Shown here piece after piece: positions 34,178 to 43,914 of a stretch of DNA of 64,000 bases (position 1 is its first letter; every line of letters begins with the position of its first letter). The stretch spans positions 1,054,001 through 1,118,000 of the forward strand of contig NZ_JAUSXL010000002.1 in NCBI RefSeq assembly GCF_030815975.1. The letters run 5' to 3'. The notes under the pieces were generated by a model. That model was not told where the DNA came from. It saw only the letters and a list, made by a program, of their open reading frames with translations, and did no database searches. This stretch comes from Variovorax paradoxus. Lineage in GTDB: Bacteria; Pseudomonadota; Gammaproteobacteria; Burkholderiales; Burkholderiaceae_C. The position numbers and the translations under genes were made by a program.

Positions 34178-35053
34178 TCAGCCGCGTGCGTTCTGCAGCG
34201 CCGCAATGCGCTCTTCGATCGGCGGGTGCGTGGCAAAGAGCTTGCCGATGCTGCCCGTGATGCCCATGGCTTCCACCGCCTTGGGCAACTCGCCGGCCGG
34301 CAGGCCGCCGAGGCGGGCCAGCGCGTTCATCATCGGCTGCTTCTGGCCCATGAGCGCGGCCGCGCCGGCATCGGCGCGGAATTCGCGCTGGCGCGAGAAC
34401 CACGCCACCACGATGGCGGCGGCAAAGCCCAGCACGATGTCCAGCACGATGGTGCTCACGTAGTAGCCGATGCCCGGGCCCGACGAACGGTCGTCGCCGC
34501 GGCGCAGGAAGCTGTCGACCGCATAGCCGATCACGCGCGACAGGAACACGACGAAGGTGTTCATCACGCCCTGGATCAGCGTCATGGTGACCATGTCGCC
34601 GTTGGCGATGTGTGCCACCTCGTGGCCGATGACGGCCTCGACTTCTTCGCGCGTCATGCCCTGCAGCAGGCCGGTGGACACCGCCACCAGCGACGAGTTC
34701 TTGAAGGCGCCGGTCGCGAAGGCATTGGGCTCGCCCTCGAAGATGCCGACCTCGGGCATGCCGATGCCGGCCTTGTCGGCGAACTTGCGCACGGTGCCGA
34801 CGATCCAGGCCTCATCGGGCGACTGGGGGTTGTCGATCATGTGCAGCTTGGTCGTCCACTTGGCCATGGGCTTGCTGATCAAGAGCGAAATGATCGCGCC
34901 GCCGAAACCCATGATGAGCGCGAAGCCGAGCAGTGCCGTGAGGTTCAGCCCGTTGGCCGTCAGGAAGCGGTTGACGCCGAGCAGGCTGGCGACGATGCCG
35001 AGCACTGCAACGACCATCACATTGGTCAAAACGAACAGAAGGATACGTTTCAA
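34178..35053 (-). CDS. htpX: Membrane metalloprotease HtpX
   Basis: HtpX, the inner-membrane zinc metalloprotease involved in quality control of membrane proteins. The 291-residue protein has two N-terminal helices ([19 protein letters not shown] and about 38-60), the zinc motif HEVAH (His144, Glu145, His148), and two further hydrophobic stretches near 155-210. The [14 protein letters not shown] block with the third zinc ligand follows. The start is the TTG at 35053, preceded by GGAG at 8 bases, giving the usual (M)KRILLF. Expression is often heat or envelope-stress dependent. Confidence 0.96.
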   Translation of the reverse strand: MKRILLFVLTNVMVVAVLGIVASLLGVNRFLTANGLNLTALLGFALIMGFGGAIISLLISKPMAKWTTKLHMIDNPQSPDEAWIVGTVRKFADKAGIGMPEVGIFEGEPNAFATGAFKNSSLVAVSTGLLQGMTREEVEAVIGHEVAHIANGDMVTMTLIQGVMNTFVVFLSRVIGYAVDSFLRRGDDRSSGPGIGYYVSTIVLDIVLGFAAAIVVAWFSRQREFRADAGAAALMGQKQPMMNALARLGGLPAGELPKAVEAMGITGSIGKLFATHPPIEERIAALQNARG

Positions 35054-35204
35054 GTTGAATTCTCCGTGGGGAATGCTGCCGCATAGATGAGGACCGGATG
35101 GCCCCCTTCAAGCCGTGCAGAAAATGGTGCTCTTCCTGTGTCGTTCGGGTTCTGGAGGAGCCGCACCGCGGCTCGCGGGTAGAGCGATGATAGGAGCAAA
35201 AGTT

Positions 35205-35945
35205 CTACGGGCCGGGCCTGAAGACCTTGGAATCGTCGTAGAAATTCGCCGCCGCGTTGCCGGCCCACCAGCCCGGCACGCCGAGCACCGGCAGCGGAAC
35301 AAAGGGTTTTTGCGCCAGGTATTCCGGCACGAGGCTGCGCGCCAGCGCCCGGTCGTCGAACGCCGCCGATCCACCGGCAGCCGGCGGCGGAAGCAGCAGC
35401 ACATGCGCGGTGAGCGCCTTGCGCGGGGTCGCGAGTTTCTTGAGCAGCGCATGGCCGAACACCCACAGGCGCGCCTCGGGCCACAACGTGCGCTGCGCCA
35501 CGAAAAGGGTGTGCCAGTCGCGCGCGGCCAGCGCCCGCCACAGCGGCTCAGGCGCGTCGAGCACGGCGCCGTTCTCGTCGAACAGCGTGAGCGCGTCGCG
35601 CAGCGGGCCGCGCGTGGCGCCGACGCCCGCGCGGGCGATCTCGGCGGCCTGCAGTTCGTTGAGGCGGCGCTTGGCCTCCGGAAAAGCGAGCCAGACGAGG
35701 CCGTTGAAGAAGTCGTGCAGGTTGTCGCGCGTCGGCACGGTGCCGGTCTGGAAGATGTGGGCCTCATAGGCCTGTCCCGCGGGCAGCTCCGACTGGGGCA
35801 CAAAGGCGGGCCTGAAACCTGGCGCCGCTTCCTGCTGCAGCGCGGCTGCGACCGAGGTGTGGAGCGCCGCCTGCGCCGCCGCCTGGCCGATGGCGCGATA
35901 AGGCGCGAACCAGGGCTGCGCCCAGTCGATCGCCGCCAGGCTCAA
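35205..35945 (-). CDS. DUF3025 domain protein
   Basis: About 246 residues of the DUF3025 family. The landmarks are IDWAQPWFAPYRAIGQA at the start, NLHDFFNGLVWLAFPEAK in the middle and PVLGVPGWWAGNAAANFYDD at the end. The family is uncharacterised. The most likely start is the TTG at 35945, which overlaps the NYN gene stop as TTGA, showing tight coupling with the upstream gene. There is no signal peptide. It is the last gene of the pyrC-NYN-DUF3025 unit. Confidence 0.82.
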   Translation of the reverse strand: MSLAAIDWAQPWFAPYRAIGQAAAQAALHTSVAAALQQEAAPGFRPAFVPQSELPAGQAYEAHIFQTGTVPTRDNLHDFFNGLVWLAFPEAKRRLNELQAAEIARAGVGATRGPLRDALTLFDENGAVLDAPEPLWRALAARDWHTLFVAQRTLWPEARLWVFGHALLKKLATPRKALTAHVLLLPPPAAGGSAAFDDRALARSLVPEYLAQKPFVPLPVLGVPGWWAGNAAANFYDDSKVFRPGP

Positions 35946-36772
35946 GGCGCGGCGGCTCCGGTCCAGCGGATGCGGTCGGGGTGCTGCAGCACGGCGAACT
36001 CCGCCGGGAGCTTGTCGAACAGCTTGAGCGAACTGCCGTGCTTGCCGAGCAGCCCGGCCGCGCGCAGGGCCTGGGCCACGTCGTTGAGCGGCACGTCGGC
36101 ACCGCTGCGCAGCGCAGGCGCCGCCCGCAGGATGAACTCGGCGGCCTCGGAAGGCGGCTGCGCCTGTGGCGGCTTCGCTGCCTTGGCGGTCTTTCGGGCC
36201 GGGGCCCTGGCGGGCGTCTTGGCAGCGGTCTTGCGGGCCGGGGTGGCCGCGCTCTCGTCGGTCTTCTGCGTCTTGGCCGGCGCACGCTTCGCGGCCACCT
36301 TGGCCGCGGCCTTCCTTGCCGGCGCGGTGCGGGGCGCGATCGGCGCGCCGTGATGCTGCAGGTCGGTGAACTCGTCGTAGACCGCCACGGTCTCTTCGCC
36401 GGTCTTGCCCTGCTGGCCCAGGCCGCAGACGCGGCAGCCCTTTTCGCGCAGGCGGATCACGAGCGGCGCAAAGTCGGAATCGGAAGACACCAGCACCACC
36501 ACGTCGGGGCGCTCGGCAATCACGAGGTCGAGCGCATCGACCGCCAGCGCGATGTCGGTGCTGTTCTTGCCGGCCGAGAGATTGACCATCGGCCGCACCG
36601 ACAGCCGCTTGAAAAGCGCCTGCTGCTTGAGCGCCGTTTCGGCGTTGCAGTAGGCGCGGCGCACATGGACCGCGCCGTGCTCGGCCAGGGTCCGCTGCAC
36701 GGCCTGCTCGATCACGTCGGCCGAGACGTTGTCGGCATCGATCAGCAGCATCACACGCGGGGTGGGTGTCAT
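35942..36772 (-). CDS. NYN-domain nuclease with LOTUS-like C-terminus
   Basis: A 276-residue protein. The N-terminal NYN (PIN-like, LabA/DUF88) domain (about 5-135) keeps the acidic metal-binding residues: Asp12 and Asp14 in LLIDADN, Asp73 in GKNSTDIAL, and Asp98 and Asp100 in [12 protein letters not shown] Lys/Ala/Pro-rich linker of about 70 residues follows. The last 60 residues ([20 protein letters not shown] then LKLFDKLP) resemble an OST-HTH/LOTUS domain, which binds RNA or G-quadruplexes in other proteins. The likely role is RNA cleavage or surveillance. The start overlaps the pyrC stop (ATGA). Confidence 0.83.
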   Translation of the reverse strand: MTPTPRVMLLIDADNVSADVIEQAVQRTLAEHGAVHVRRAYCNAETALKQQALFKRLSVRPMVNLSAGKNSTDIALAVDALDLVIAERPDVVVLVSSDSDFAPLVIRLREKGCRVCGLGQQGKTGEETVAVYDEFTDLQHHGAPIAPRTAPARKAAAKVAAKRAPAKTQKTDESAATPARKTAAKTPARAPARKTAKAAKPPQAQPPSEAAEFILRAAPALRSGADVPLNDVAQALRAAGLLGKHGSSLKLFDKLPAEFAVLQHPDRIRWTGAAAP

Positions 36773-37800
36773 GCGAGTCTCCAGGCGATGGTTTCACCAC
36801 CGCGCAACGGCTTGAGCGTGGCGTCGCCGTAGGGCACGGTCTCGGGCAGGGTCCAGCTTTCGCGCTTCAGCGTGATAGTGCCGCTGTTGCGCGGCAGGCC
36901 GTAGAAGTCGGGGCCGTGGAAGCTCGCAAAGCCTTCGAGCTTGTCGAGCGCGTCCACGTTGTCGAAGGCCTCGGCATAGAGCTCGATGGCGGTCAGCGCG
37001 GTGTAGCAGCCGGCGCAGCCGAGCGCATGCTCCTTCAGGTGGGCCGGGTGCGGCGCGCTGTCGGTGCCCAGGAAGAAGCGGTCGCTGCCGCTGGTGGCCG
37101 CCTGGACCAGCGCCACGCGGTGCGTCTCGCGCTTGAGCACGGGCAGGCAGTAGTAGTGCGGGCGGATGCCGCCGGTGAAGATGGCGTTGCGGTTGTAGAG
37201 CAGGTGGTGCGCGGTGATGGTGGCTGCGGTGAAGCGGCCGGCATCGCGCACGTAGTGGGCGCCCTCCTGGGTGGTGAGGTGCTCGAACACCACCTTGAGC
37301 TCGGGGAAATCGCGGCGCAGCGGAATCATCACGCGATCGATGAAGACAGCCTCGCGGTCGAACAGGTCGACGGCCGGGTCGGTGACCTCGCCATGCACCA
37401 GCAGCAGCAGGCCGTGCTTCTGCATGGCTTCGAGCGTCTTGTAGGTGTGGCGGATGTCGGTCACGCCGGCATCGCTGTTGGTGGTGGCACCGGCCGGGTA
37501 GAGCTTGAGCGCGCGCACGCCGGCAGCGGCGGCCAGCGCGACTTCCTCGGGCGGGAGCCTGTCGGTCAGGTAGAGCGACATCACGGGCTCGAAGGCCGTC
37601 TCCTGCGGCACCGCCGCGCGGATGCGGTCGCGGTAGGCCATGGCCTGCGCCGCGGTGGTCACGGGCGGGCGCAGGTTGGGCATGACCAGCGCGCGGCCGA
37701 ACTGGCGCGCGCTGTGGGGCACGACGGCTTCGAGGGCGGCGCCATCGCGCACGTGCAGGTGCCAGTCGTCGGGGCGGGTGATCGTGAGGGTGTCTGTCAT
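36769..37800 (-). CDS. pyrC: Dihydroorotase PyrC
   Basis: PyrC, the class II dihydroorotase that closes carbamoyl-aspartate to dihydroorotate in pyrimidine synthesis. The 343-residue protein begins [20 protein letters not shown], giving the first metal-ligand pair HLH. Further landmarks are [13 protein letters not shown] with the probably carbamylated lysine, [18 protein letters not shown] and GTDSAPHP with the catalytic Asp. The ATG at 37800 is the standard start; 27 codons further upstream are not family-like. It leads the operon with the NYN and DUF3025 genes and is divergent from the ABC transporter operon. Confidence 0.96.
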   Translation of the reverse strand: MTDTLTITRPDDWHLHVRDGAALEAVVPHSARQFGRALVMPNLRPPVTTAAQAMAYRDRIRAAVPQETAFEPVMSLYLTDRLPPEEVALAAAAGVRALKLYPAGATTNSDAGVTDIRHTYKTLEAMQKHGLLLLVHGEVTDPAVDLFDREAVFIDRVMIPLRRDFPELKVVFEHLTTQEGAHYVRDAGRFTAATITAHHLLYNRNAIFTGGIRPHYYCLPVLKRETHRVALVQAATSGSDRFFLGTDSAPHPAHLKEHALGCAGCYTALTAIELYAEAFDNVDALDKLEGFASFHGPDFYGLPRNSGTITLKRESWTLPETVPYGDATLKPLRGGETIAWRLA

Positions 37801-37898
37801 GGCATGGGAATTGTCGCATCGCTGCTTTGGGCGCTGGTTGGCACATGTCGTGCTTGAGCGTTTCTTTCGCTCTTTTGCCATCTACACCGGAGTTCCAT

Positions 37899-39557
37899 GT
37901 GAAGCGTGCTGCCCCTGCCCTGTCCCTGAAACCCCTGGCCGCCTGCGCGGCGCTCGCCGCCCTGGCCTTCGCGACGCCGGCCCTGGCCCAGGAGAAGACG
38001 CTGCGCATCGCCATGACCGCGGCCGACATTCCGCGCACGCTGGGCCAGCCCGACCAGGGCTTCGAGGGCAACCGCTTCACCGGCATCCCGATCTACGACT
38101 CGCTCACGCAATGGGACCTCTCCAAGGCCGATGCGCCGAGCGTGCTGATTGCCGGCCTCGCCACCTCGTGGGCGGTGGATGCCAAGGACAAGACGAAGTG
38201 GGTCTTCAAGCTGCGCCCCGGCGTCAAGTTCCACGACGGCTCGGCCTTCAATGCCGATGCCGTCATCTGGAACGTGCAGAAGGTGCTCGACAAGGACGCC
38301 CCGCAGTTCGACCCGAGCCAGGTCGGCGTGACCGCCTCGCGCATGCCCACGCTGCGCACCGCGCGCAAGATCGACGACCTGACAGTCGAGCTCAGCACCA
38401 GCGAGCCCGACGCCTTCCTGCCGATCAATCTGACCAATCTGTTCATGGCCTCGCCCGCGCAGTGGCAGAAGAAGTTCGACGCCGCGGCCGGCGCCACGCC
38501 CGCCGACAAGTCCAAGGCCGCCTGGACCGCCTTCGCGGCCGACCCCGCGGGCTCGGGCCCGTTCAAGGTCACGCGCTTCGTGGCGCGCGAGCGCCTGGAG
38601 CTGGCCGCCAACAAGGCCTACTGGGACGCGAAGCGCGTGCCGAAGATCGACAAGGTCGTGATGCTGCCGATGCCCGAGGCCAACGCGCGCACCGCCGCGC
38701 TGCTGGGCGGCCAGGTCGACTGGATCGAGGCCCCCGCGCCCGACGCCATGCCGCAAATCACGCAGCGCGGCTTCAAGATCTATTCCAACGCGCAGCCGCA
38801 TGTGTGGCCGTGGCAGCTGTCGTTCGCCGAAGGCTCGCCCTGGCTCGACAAGCGCGTGCGCCAGGCCGCCAACCTGTGCATCGACCGCGGCGGCATGAAG
38901 CAGCTGCTCGGCGGCATGATGGCCGAGCCCAAGGGCACGGTGCCGCCCGGCCATCCGTGGTGGGGCAACCCCAAGTTCGACATCAGGTACGACGTGAAGG
39001 CCGCGCAGGCGCTGATGACGCAGGCCGGCTACTCGGCCGCCAAGCCGATCAAGGTGAAGGTGCAGATCTCGGCCTCGGGCTCGGGCCAGATGCAGCCGCT
39101 GCCGATGAACGAGTTCGCGCAGCAGTCGCTCAAGCAGTGCTTCTTCGACGTCGAGTTCGACGTGATCGAATGGAACACCCTCTTCACCAACTGGCGCAAG
39201 GGCGTGAAGGACCCGTCGGCCAACGGCGCCAACGCAACCAACGTGAGCTTCGCGGCGATGGACCCCTTCTTCGCGATGGTGCGCTTCGTGAGCACCAAGA
39301 CCTTCCCGCCCGTGTCCAACAACTGGGGCTACTACGGCAACGCCGAGGTCGACAAGCTGGTGGCCGATGCGCGCACCAGCTTCGACGACAAGGCGCGCGA
39401 CGCCGCGCTCGCCAGGCTGCATGCGCACATCGTGGACGACGCGCCGTTCGTGTGGATCGCGCACGACGTGGGTCCGCGCGCGCTGTCGGCCAAGGTCAAG
39501 AACGTGGTGCAGCCGAAAAGCTGGTTCATCGACATCGCAACCATGACGATGGACTGA
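37899..39557 (+). CDS. ABC transporter solute-binding protein, family 5
   Basis: A 552-residue periplasmic binding protein of the dipeptide/oligopeptide (SBP_bac_5) type. The signal peptide VKRAAPALSLKPLAACAALA continues to cleavage near LA-QEKTLR. The mature part has the family landmarks LATSWAVDAKDKTKWVFKLR then GVKFHDGSAFNADAV, and FKVTRF. I chose the GTG at 37899, which follows GGAG by 6 bases; an out-of-frame ATG lies two bases earlier. It is the first gene of a five-component ABC system and overlaps the first permease by one base. Confidence 0.92.
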   Translation: MKRAAPALSLKPLAACAALAALAFATPALAQEKTLRIAMTAADIPRTLGQPDQGFEGNRFTGIPIYDSLTQWDLSKADAPSVLIAGLATSWAVDAKDKTKWVFKLRPGVKFHDGSAFNADAVIWNVQKVLDKDAPQFDPSQVGVTASRMPTLRTARKIDDLTVELSTSEPDAFLPINLTNLFMASPAQWQKKFDAAAGATPADKSKAAWTAFAADPAGSGPFKVTRFVARERLELAANKAYWDAKRVPKIDKVVMLPMPEANARTAALLGGQVDWIEAPAPDAMPQITQRGFKIYSNAQPHVWPWQLSFAEGSPWLDKRVRQAANLCIDRGGMKQLLGGMMAEPKGTVPPGHPWWGNPKFDIRYDVKAAQALMTQAGYSAAKPIKVKVQISASGSGQMQPLPMNEFAQQSLKQCFFDVEFDVIEWNTLFTNWRKGVKDPSANGANATNVSFAAMDPFFAMVRFVSTKTFPPVSNNWGYYGNAEVDKLVADARTSFDDKARDAALARLHAHIVDDAPFVWIAHDVGPRALSAKVKNVVQPKSWFIDIATMTMD

Positions 39558-40510
39558 TGCTCGCCTATCTGCTGCGCCGCGTGGTCTACGCCGTGCCGAT
39601 CATGATCGGCGTGGCGCTCGTGTGCTTCCTGCTCGTGCACATCGCGCCCGGCGATCCGCTGGTGTCGATCCTGCCGCCCGACGCCTCGGCCGACCTGCAG
39701 GCACAGCTGCGGGAGCTCTACGGCTTCAACCGCTCGCTGCCCGAGCAGTTCGCGATGTGGGTCTGGCGCGCGCTGCATGGCGACCTGGGCGTTTCGATCG
39801 CGAGCAACCGCGCGGTCGCAGGCGAGGTGCTCACGGCTGTGGGCAACACGCTGCGGCTCGCTGTGGTGGCGACCTTTATCGGCTTCGTGCTGGGCTGCCT
39901 GTTCGGCTTCGTGGCGGGCTACTTCCGCAATTCGTGGCTCGACCGCTTCGCCTCGATGCTGTCGGTGCTGGGCGTGAGCGTGCCGCACTACTGGCTGGGC
40001 ATGGTGATGGTGATCGTGTTCTCGTCGCAGCTCATGTGGCTGCCGGCCACCGGCGCGGGCCCGGGCGGCTCGAGCGACTGGGACTGGGACTGGGAGCACC
40101 TGCAGTTCCTGATCCTGCCGGCCCTCACGATGTCGGTGATCCCGATGGGCATCATCGCGCGCACCGTGCGTGCGTTGGTGGCCGACATCCTCGACCAGGA
40201 ATTCATCGTCGGGCTGCGCGCCAAGGGCCTCACGCATGTCGGCGTGTTCCGCCACATGGTGAAGAACGCGGCGCCTACGGCACTCGCGGTGATGGGCCTG
40301 CAGCTGGGCTACCTGCTCGGCGGCTCGATCCTGATCGAGACGGTGTTCTCGTGGCCCGGCACCGGCTTTCTGCTGAACTCCGCGATCTTCCAGCGCGACC
40401 TGCCGCTGCTGCAGGGGACGATCCTGGTGCTGGCGCTGTTCTTCGTGTTGCTCAACCTGCTGGTCGATGTGCTGCAGACGCTGCTCGACCCGCGGATCGC
40501 GCGGGCCTGA
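39557..40510 (+). CDS. Dipeptide/oligopeptide-type ABC permease (DppB/OppB-like)
   Basis: A 317-residue inner-membrane permease of the OppB/DppB group. Six hydrophobic helices are apparent; the first is LLRRVVYAVPIMIGVALVCF. The periplasmic loop after helix 1 (HIAPGDPL) and the cytoplasmic EAA-like loop (FIVGLRAKGLTHVGVFRHMV) are typical. The start TGATG shares one base with the stop of the binding protein gene, so translation is coupled. It pairs with the next gene to form the translocation channel. Confidence 0.93.
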   Translation: MLAYLLRRVVYAVPIMIGVALVCFLLVHIAPGDPLVSILPPDASADLQAQLRELYGFNRSLPEQFAMWVWRALHGDLGVSIASNRAVAGEVLTAVGNTLRLAVVATFIGFVLGCLFGFVAGYFRNSWLDRFASMLSVLGVSVPHYWLGMVMVIVFSSQLMWLPATGAGPGGSSDWDWDWEHLQFLILPALTMSVIPMGIIARTVRALVADILDQEFIVGLRAKGLTHVGVFRHMVKNAAPTALAVMGLQLGYLLGGSILIETVFSWPGTGFLLNSAIFQRDLPLLQGTILVLALFFVLLNLLVDVLQTLLDPRIARA

Positions 40511-40515
40511 CGACC

Positions 40516-41424
40516 ATGAGCGCACTGCCCATCTCCTCTGCTGCCGGCGCTGCCGACCTGAAGCCGCTGCTGCCGATGCAGCGCTCGCGCGGCTACTGGA
40601 CCTCGGCGCTGCTGCGCTTCACGCGCGATCCGGTCGCGATGGGTGCCGCATTCGTGGTGCTGCTGCTGATCGGCCTCGCCGTGTTCGGCCCCTGGCTCGC
40701 GCCGGCCGATCCTTATGCCTCCTCGATGCTCAAGCGGCTCAAGCCGATCGGCACCGCAGGCCTGCCGCTGGGCAGCGACGAGCTGGGCCGCGACATGCTG
40801 TCGCGCCTGATCGTCGGCGCGCGGCTGTCGCTGTTCATCGGCATCACGCCGGTGGTCTGCGCCTTCGTGCTCGGCACGGTGATCGGCATCGTCGCGGGCT
40901 ACGCGGGCGGCTTCACCAACACGCTGATCATGCGCACCATCGACGTGTTCTACGCGTTTCCGTCGGTGCTGTTGGCGATCGCGCTGTCGGGCACGCTCGG
41001 CGCGGGCGTGGTCAATTCGCTGATCTCGCTGACCATCGTGTTCATTCCGCAGATCGCGCGCGTGGCCGAGAGCGTGACCACGCAGGTGCGCACGCGCGAC
41101 TACGTGGAGGCGGCGCGCGCCTCGGGCGCGAACCCGTTCACGATCGTGCGGGTGCATGTGCTGGGCAATGTGCTCGGTCCGATCTTCGTCTACGCCACGA
41201 GCCTGATCGCGGTGTCGATGATCCTGGCCTCGGGCCTCTCGTTCCTGGGCCTGGGCGTGAAGCCACCGGAGCCGGAGTGGGGCCTGATGCTCAACACGCT
41301 GCGCACAGCGATCTATGTGCAGCCGTGGGTGGCTGCGTTGCCGGGGGCGATGATCTTCATTACGTCGATCTCTTTCAATCTTCTGTCCGATGGGTTGCGG
41401 TCGGCGATGGACAACAAGGGATAG
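40516..41424 (+). CDS. Dipeptide/oligopeptide-type ABC permease (DppC/OppC-like)
   Basis: A 302-residue permease of the OppC/DppC group. An N-terminal helix after a soluble tail (VAMGAAFVVLLLIGLAVFG), then LPLGSDELGRDMLSRLIVGA before the core helices, is the hallmark of this subunit. The EAA loop is YVEAARASGANPFTIVRVHV. The start lies 5 bp after the preceding stop. The gene is followed by 376 bp containing the 250-bp repeat before the ATPase genes, so the operon is interrupted by that element. Confidence 0.93.
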   Translation: MSALPISSAAGAADLKPLLPMQRSRGYWTSALLRFTRDPVAMGAAFVVLLLIGLAVFGPWLAPADPYASSMLKRLKPIGTAGLPLGSDELGRDMLSRLIVGARLSLFIGITPVVCAFVLGTVIGIVAGYAGGFTNTLIMRTIDVFYAFPSVLLAIALSGTLGAGVVNSLISLTIVFIPQIARVAESVTTQVRTRDYVEAARASGANPFTIVRVHVLGNVLGPIFVYATSLIAVSMILASGLSFLGLGVKPPEPEWGLMLNTLRTAIYVQPWVAALPGAMIFITSISFNLLSDGLRSAMDNKG

Positions 41425-41474
41425 GGATGGCGTCTCTTTTTGTTCGCCGCGTTGTGTTTGAGGCTTTTCGTTCG

Positions 41475-41777
41475 GGGCGCGCTCCCGCCGACGGGGTACC
41501 TTGCTCCGCGAATGTCCTCCGGCCTCCGGCCTCCCCCTTGATTTCGCTGCGCAAGGCACCCCATCGACGGGAGCGTTATGCGCAGCGGTCGTTGATCAGC
41601 CGTTTACCAGCAGCGTGCCCAGGTGCACAGGGCATCGGGTGCTCCCCGCAGCGAAATCAAGGAGGAGGCCGCAGGCCGGGGGACATTCGCGGAGGGGAGT
41701 ACCCGGTGGCCTGTGCACGCGCCCTGAAAAAAAAGCGCCCCGAACAAAAGCGCCAAGAACATCAGCGCCAAGAACAA
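41475..41777 (+). repeat. Interspersed double-hairpin repeat, copy A, with 15-bp tandem tail
   Basis: A 250-bp element (41475-41724), about 93% identical by eye to 62031-62280, with no length difference. It is two hairpins in a row. The first has arms CGCTCCCGCCGACGGGGTAC / its near complement ending ATCGACGGGAGCG (about 41480-41574). The second has arms GTGCACAGGGCATCGGGTGC / its near complement ending GGTGGCCTGTGCAC (about 41623-41718). The two loops carry inverted versions of the same AATGTCC...GATTTCGC module. Most differences between copies fall in the spacer (41572-41622). A degenerate 15-bp repeat (AGCGCCaaGAACAa type, three units, 41733-41777) follows. The element fills the gap between permease and ATPase genes. 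Confidence 0.9.
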
Positions 41778-41800
41778 AAGCAACAAAGGAGCATGACCCC

Positions 41801-42838
41801 ATGGACGCAATGAAAGACATCGGCGGCCCCGCACAACCGCTTCTCACCATCACAGGACTCGTCAAGCACTTCCCGCTCAAGAAGGACCCTCTGGGCCGCG
41901 GCGGCGGCGTGGTGCGCGCGGTCGACGGGGTCGATTTCGAAGTGCTCAAGGGCGAGACGCTCGGCGTGGTCGGCGAATCGGGCTGCGGCAAGTCGACCAC
42001 CGCGCGGCTGCTGATGCAGCTGATCGCACCAACCCGGGGCGAAGTGATTTTCGACGGCCGCGAGGTCGGCGGGCGCGAGCTGCCGCTCAAAGAATTTCGG
42101 CGCCAGGTGCAGATGGTGTTCCAGGACAGCTACGCCTCGCTGAATCCGCGCCTGACCATCGAGGACTCCGTCGCCTTCGGCCCGCAGGTGCACGGCGTCG
42201 GCCGGCGCGAGGCCGTGGCGCGTGCGCGCGACCTGCTCGCGCGCGTCGGGCTCGAACCGCAGCGCTTTGCCGAACGCTATCCGCACGAACTGTCGGGCGG
42301 ACAGCGCCAGCGCGTCAACATCGCGCGCGCGCTCGCATTGCAGCCACGCATGGTGATCCTCGACGAGGCCGTGTCGGCGCTCGACAAGTCGGTGGAGGCG
42401 CAGGTCATCAACCTGCTGCTCGATCTCAAGGCCGAGTTCGGCCTGACCTATCTCTTCATCAGCCACGACCTCAACGTGGTGCGCTACATGAGCGACCGCG
42501 TGATGGTCATGTACCTGGGCCAGGTGGCCGAGATCGGGCCGGCCGACGCGCTCTACGATGCGCCCGCGCATCCCTACACGCGCGCGCTGCTCTCGTCGAT
42601 GCCCTCGATGGACCCCGACCACCGCACCGAGGAAGCGCCGCTCGCGGGCGACCCGCCGAACCCGATCAACCCGCCCACGGGCTGCCGCTTCCATCCGCGC
42701 TGCGCGCTGGCCGCGCCGGTCTGCAGCCAGGTCGCGCCCGAGCCCATCGCCACCGGCGAGCGGCATGCGGCAAGCTGCCTGGTCCACGAGCCCGGCAGCG
42801 GACATCCGATGGCCGTGCCGCTGGCCAGGGCGGCATGA
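41801..42838 (+). CDS. Oligopeptide ABC transporter ATPase (OppF/DppF-like)
   Basis: A 345-residue ATP-binding subunit. Walker A is GESGCGKST (58-66), the Q-loop lies in [13 protein letters not shown], the signature is LSGGQRQR, Walker B is [12 protein letters not shown] and the H-loop is in FISHDLNVV. The C-terminal oligopeptide-type extension with [11 protein letters not shown] is present, as in the DppD/F family, which can bind an iron-sulfur cluster. The ATG at 41801 follows AAGGAG by about 9 bases. An out-of-frame six-codon frame (ATG at 41793) overlaps the start. The frame is open upstream into the repeat but the native start is clear. Confidence 0.93.
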   Translation: MDAMKDIGGPAQPLLTITGLVKHFPLKKDPLGRGGGVVRAVDGVDFEVLKGETLGVVGESGCGKSTTARLLMQLIAPTRGEVIFDGREVGGRELPLKEFRRQVQMVFQDSYASLNPRLTIEDSVAFGPQVHGVGRREAVARARDLLARVGLEPQRFAERYPHELSGGQRQRVNIARALALQPRMVILDEAVSALDKSVEAQVINLLLDLKAEFGLTYLFISHDLNVVRYMSDRVMVMYLGQVAEIGPADALYDAPAHPYTRALLSSMPSMDPDHRTEEAPLAGDPPNPINPPTGCRFHPRCALAAPVCSQVAPEPIATGERHAASCLVHEPGSGHPMAVPLARAA

Positions 42839-42842
42839 ACGC

Positions 42843-43880
42843 ATGATGACCACGACGACGATGAACAACCCACCCCCTTCTTCCGAGCCGATGGTCCGCC
42901 TGCGCGACCTCAGCGTCAGCTTCAGCGGCGGCCGCAAGCCCGTGCATGCGGTCAGCGGCGTGAGCCTGGAGGTGCAGCGCGGCGAGGTGGTGGCGCTGAT
43001 CGGCGAATCGGGCTCCGGCAAGAGCGTGACCATGCGCACGCTGCTGCGCCTGCATCCCGAACGCCGAACGCGCATCGGCGGGCAGGTGCAGGTGGCGGGG
43101 CGCGACGTGCTCGCGATGCCCGCGCGCGAACTCGACGACTTCCGCGGCAAGGTCGCCTCGATGATTTTCCAGGAGCCGCTGCTCGCGCTCGATCCGGTGT
43201 ATTCGGTGGGCGCGCAGATCGTCGAGTCGATCCGCCGCCACGAGTCGATGAGCAAGGCCGAGGCGCAGCAGCGTGCGCTCGCGCTGTTCGAGCGCGTGCG
43301 CATCCCGAGCCCCGAGCGGCGCCTTTCGGCCTACCCTCACGAGATGTCGGGCGGCATGCGCCAGCGCGCGATGATCGCGCTCGCACTCGCCTGCAAGCCG
43401 CAGCTGCTGCTGGCCGACGAGCCGACCACCGCGCTCGACGCCACGGTGCAGATCCAGATCCTGCTGCTGCTGCGCGAACTGCAGCGCGACCTCGGGCTGT
43501 CGGTGATCTTCGTCACGCACGACATCGGCGCGGCCGTGGAGGTGGCCGACCGCATCGCCGTGATGTATGCCGGCCGCATCGTCGAGGAAGGCACCGCGCG
43601 CGAGCTGATCCGCTCGCCGCGCCACCCCTACACCATCGCGCTGCTCAAGAGCCGCGCGCATGGCGCACTGGCGCGCGGCGCACGGCTGGAGACCATCGGC
43701 GGCGCGCCGCCCGATCTCTCGGCGATGCCGCCCGGCTGCGCCTTTGCCGAACGCTGCGCGCTCGCGAGCGATGCCTGCCGCGCCGCGCAGCCGCCGGTGG
43801 TGGAGCTCGCGCCGAACCATCGCGCGCGCTGCATCCATACCGAAGCCGCCGCCGCCATCGCACCCACGCTGGTCGCCTGA
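42843..43880 (+). CDS. Oligopeptide ABC transporter ATPase (OppD/DppD-like)
   Basis: A 345-residue ATP-binding subunit, the second of the pair. Walker A is GESGSGKS (54-61), the signature MSGGMRQR, Walker [13 protein letters not shown] and the H-loop VFVTHDIG. The C-terminal extension [16 protein letters not shown] again has the cysteine pattern of peptide-importer ATPases. The ATG at 42843 gives MMTTTTMNN; an ATG 18 bases later could also be used. It lies 4 bp after the previous stop. With the two permeases and the binding protein it forms a complete importer. Confidence 0.93.
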   Translation: MMTTTTMNNPPPSSEPMVRLRDLSVSFSGGRKPVHAVSGVSLEVQRGEVVALIGESGSGKSVTMRTLLRLHPERRTRIGGQVQVAGRDVLAMPARELDDFRGKVASMIFQEPLLALDPVYSVGAQIVESIRRHESMSKAEAQQRALALFERVRIPSPERRLSAYPHEMSGGMRQRAMIALALACKPQLLLADEPTTALDATVQIQILLLLRELQRDLGLSVIFVTHDIGAAVEVADRIAVMYAGRIVEEGTARELIRSPRHPYTIALLKSRAHGALARGARLETIGGAPPDLSAMPPGCAFAERCALASDACRAAQPPVVELAPNHRARCIHTEAAAAIAPTLVA

Positions 43881-43914
43881 TCCGCACCTGCAGCACACAC
43901 AACGACAGCACGCC

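Noticed and set aside
41733..41777. CRISPR-like or VNTR coding repeat.
   Set aside because: Units are 15 bp, contiguous and degenerate, with no spacers. They are the tail of the interspersed repeat.
41793..41813. Six-codon leader peptide frame (MTPWTQ) overlapping the ATPase start, as in attenuation.
   Set aside because: It lies after the ribosome binding site of the ATPase gene, is out of frame, and has no terminator/antiterminator structure. Probably chance.
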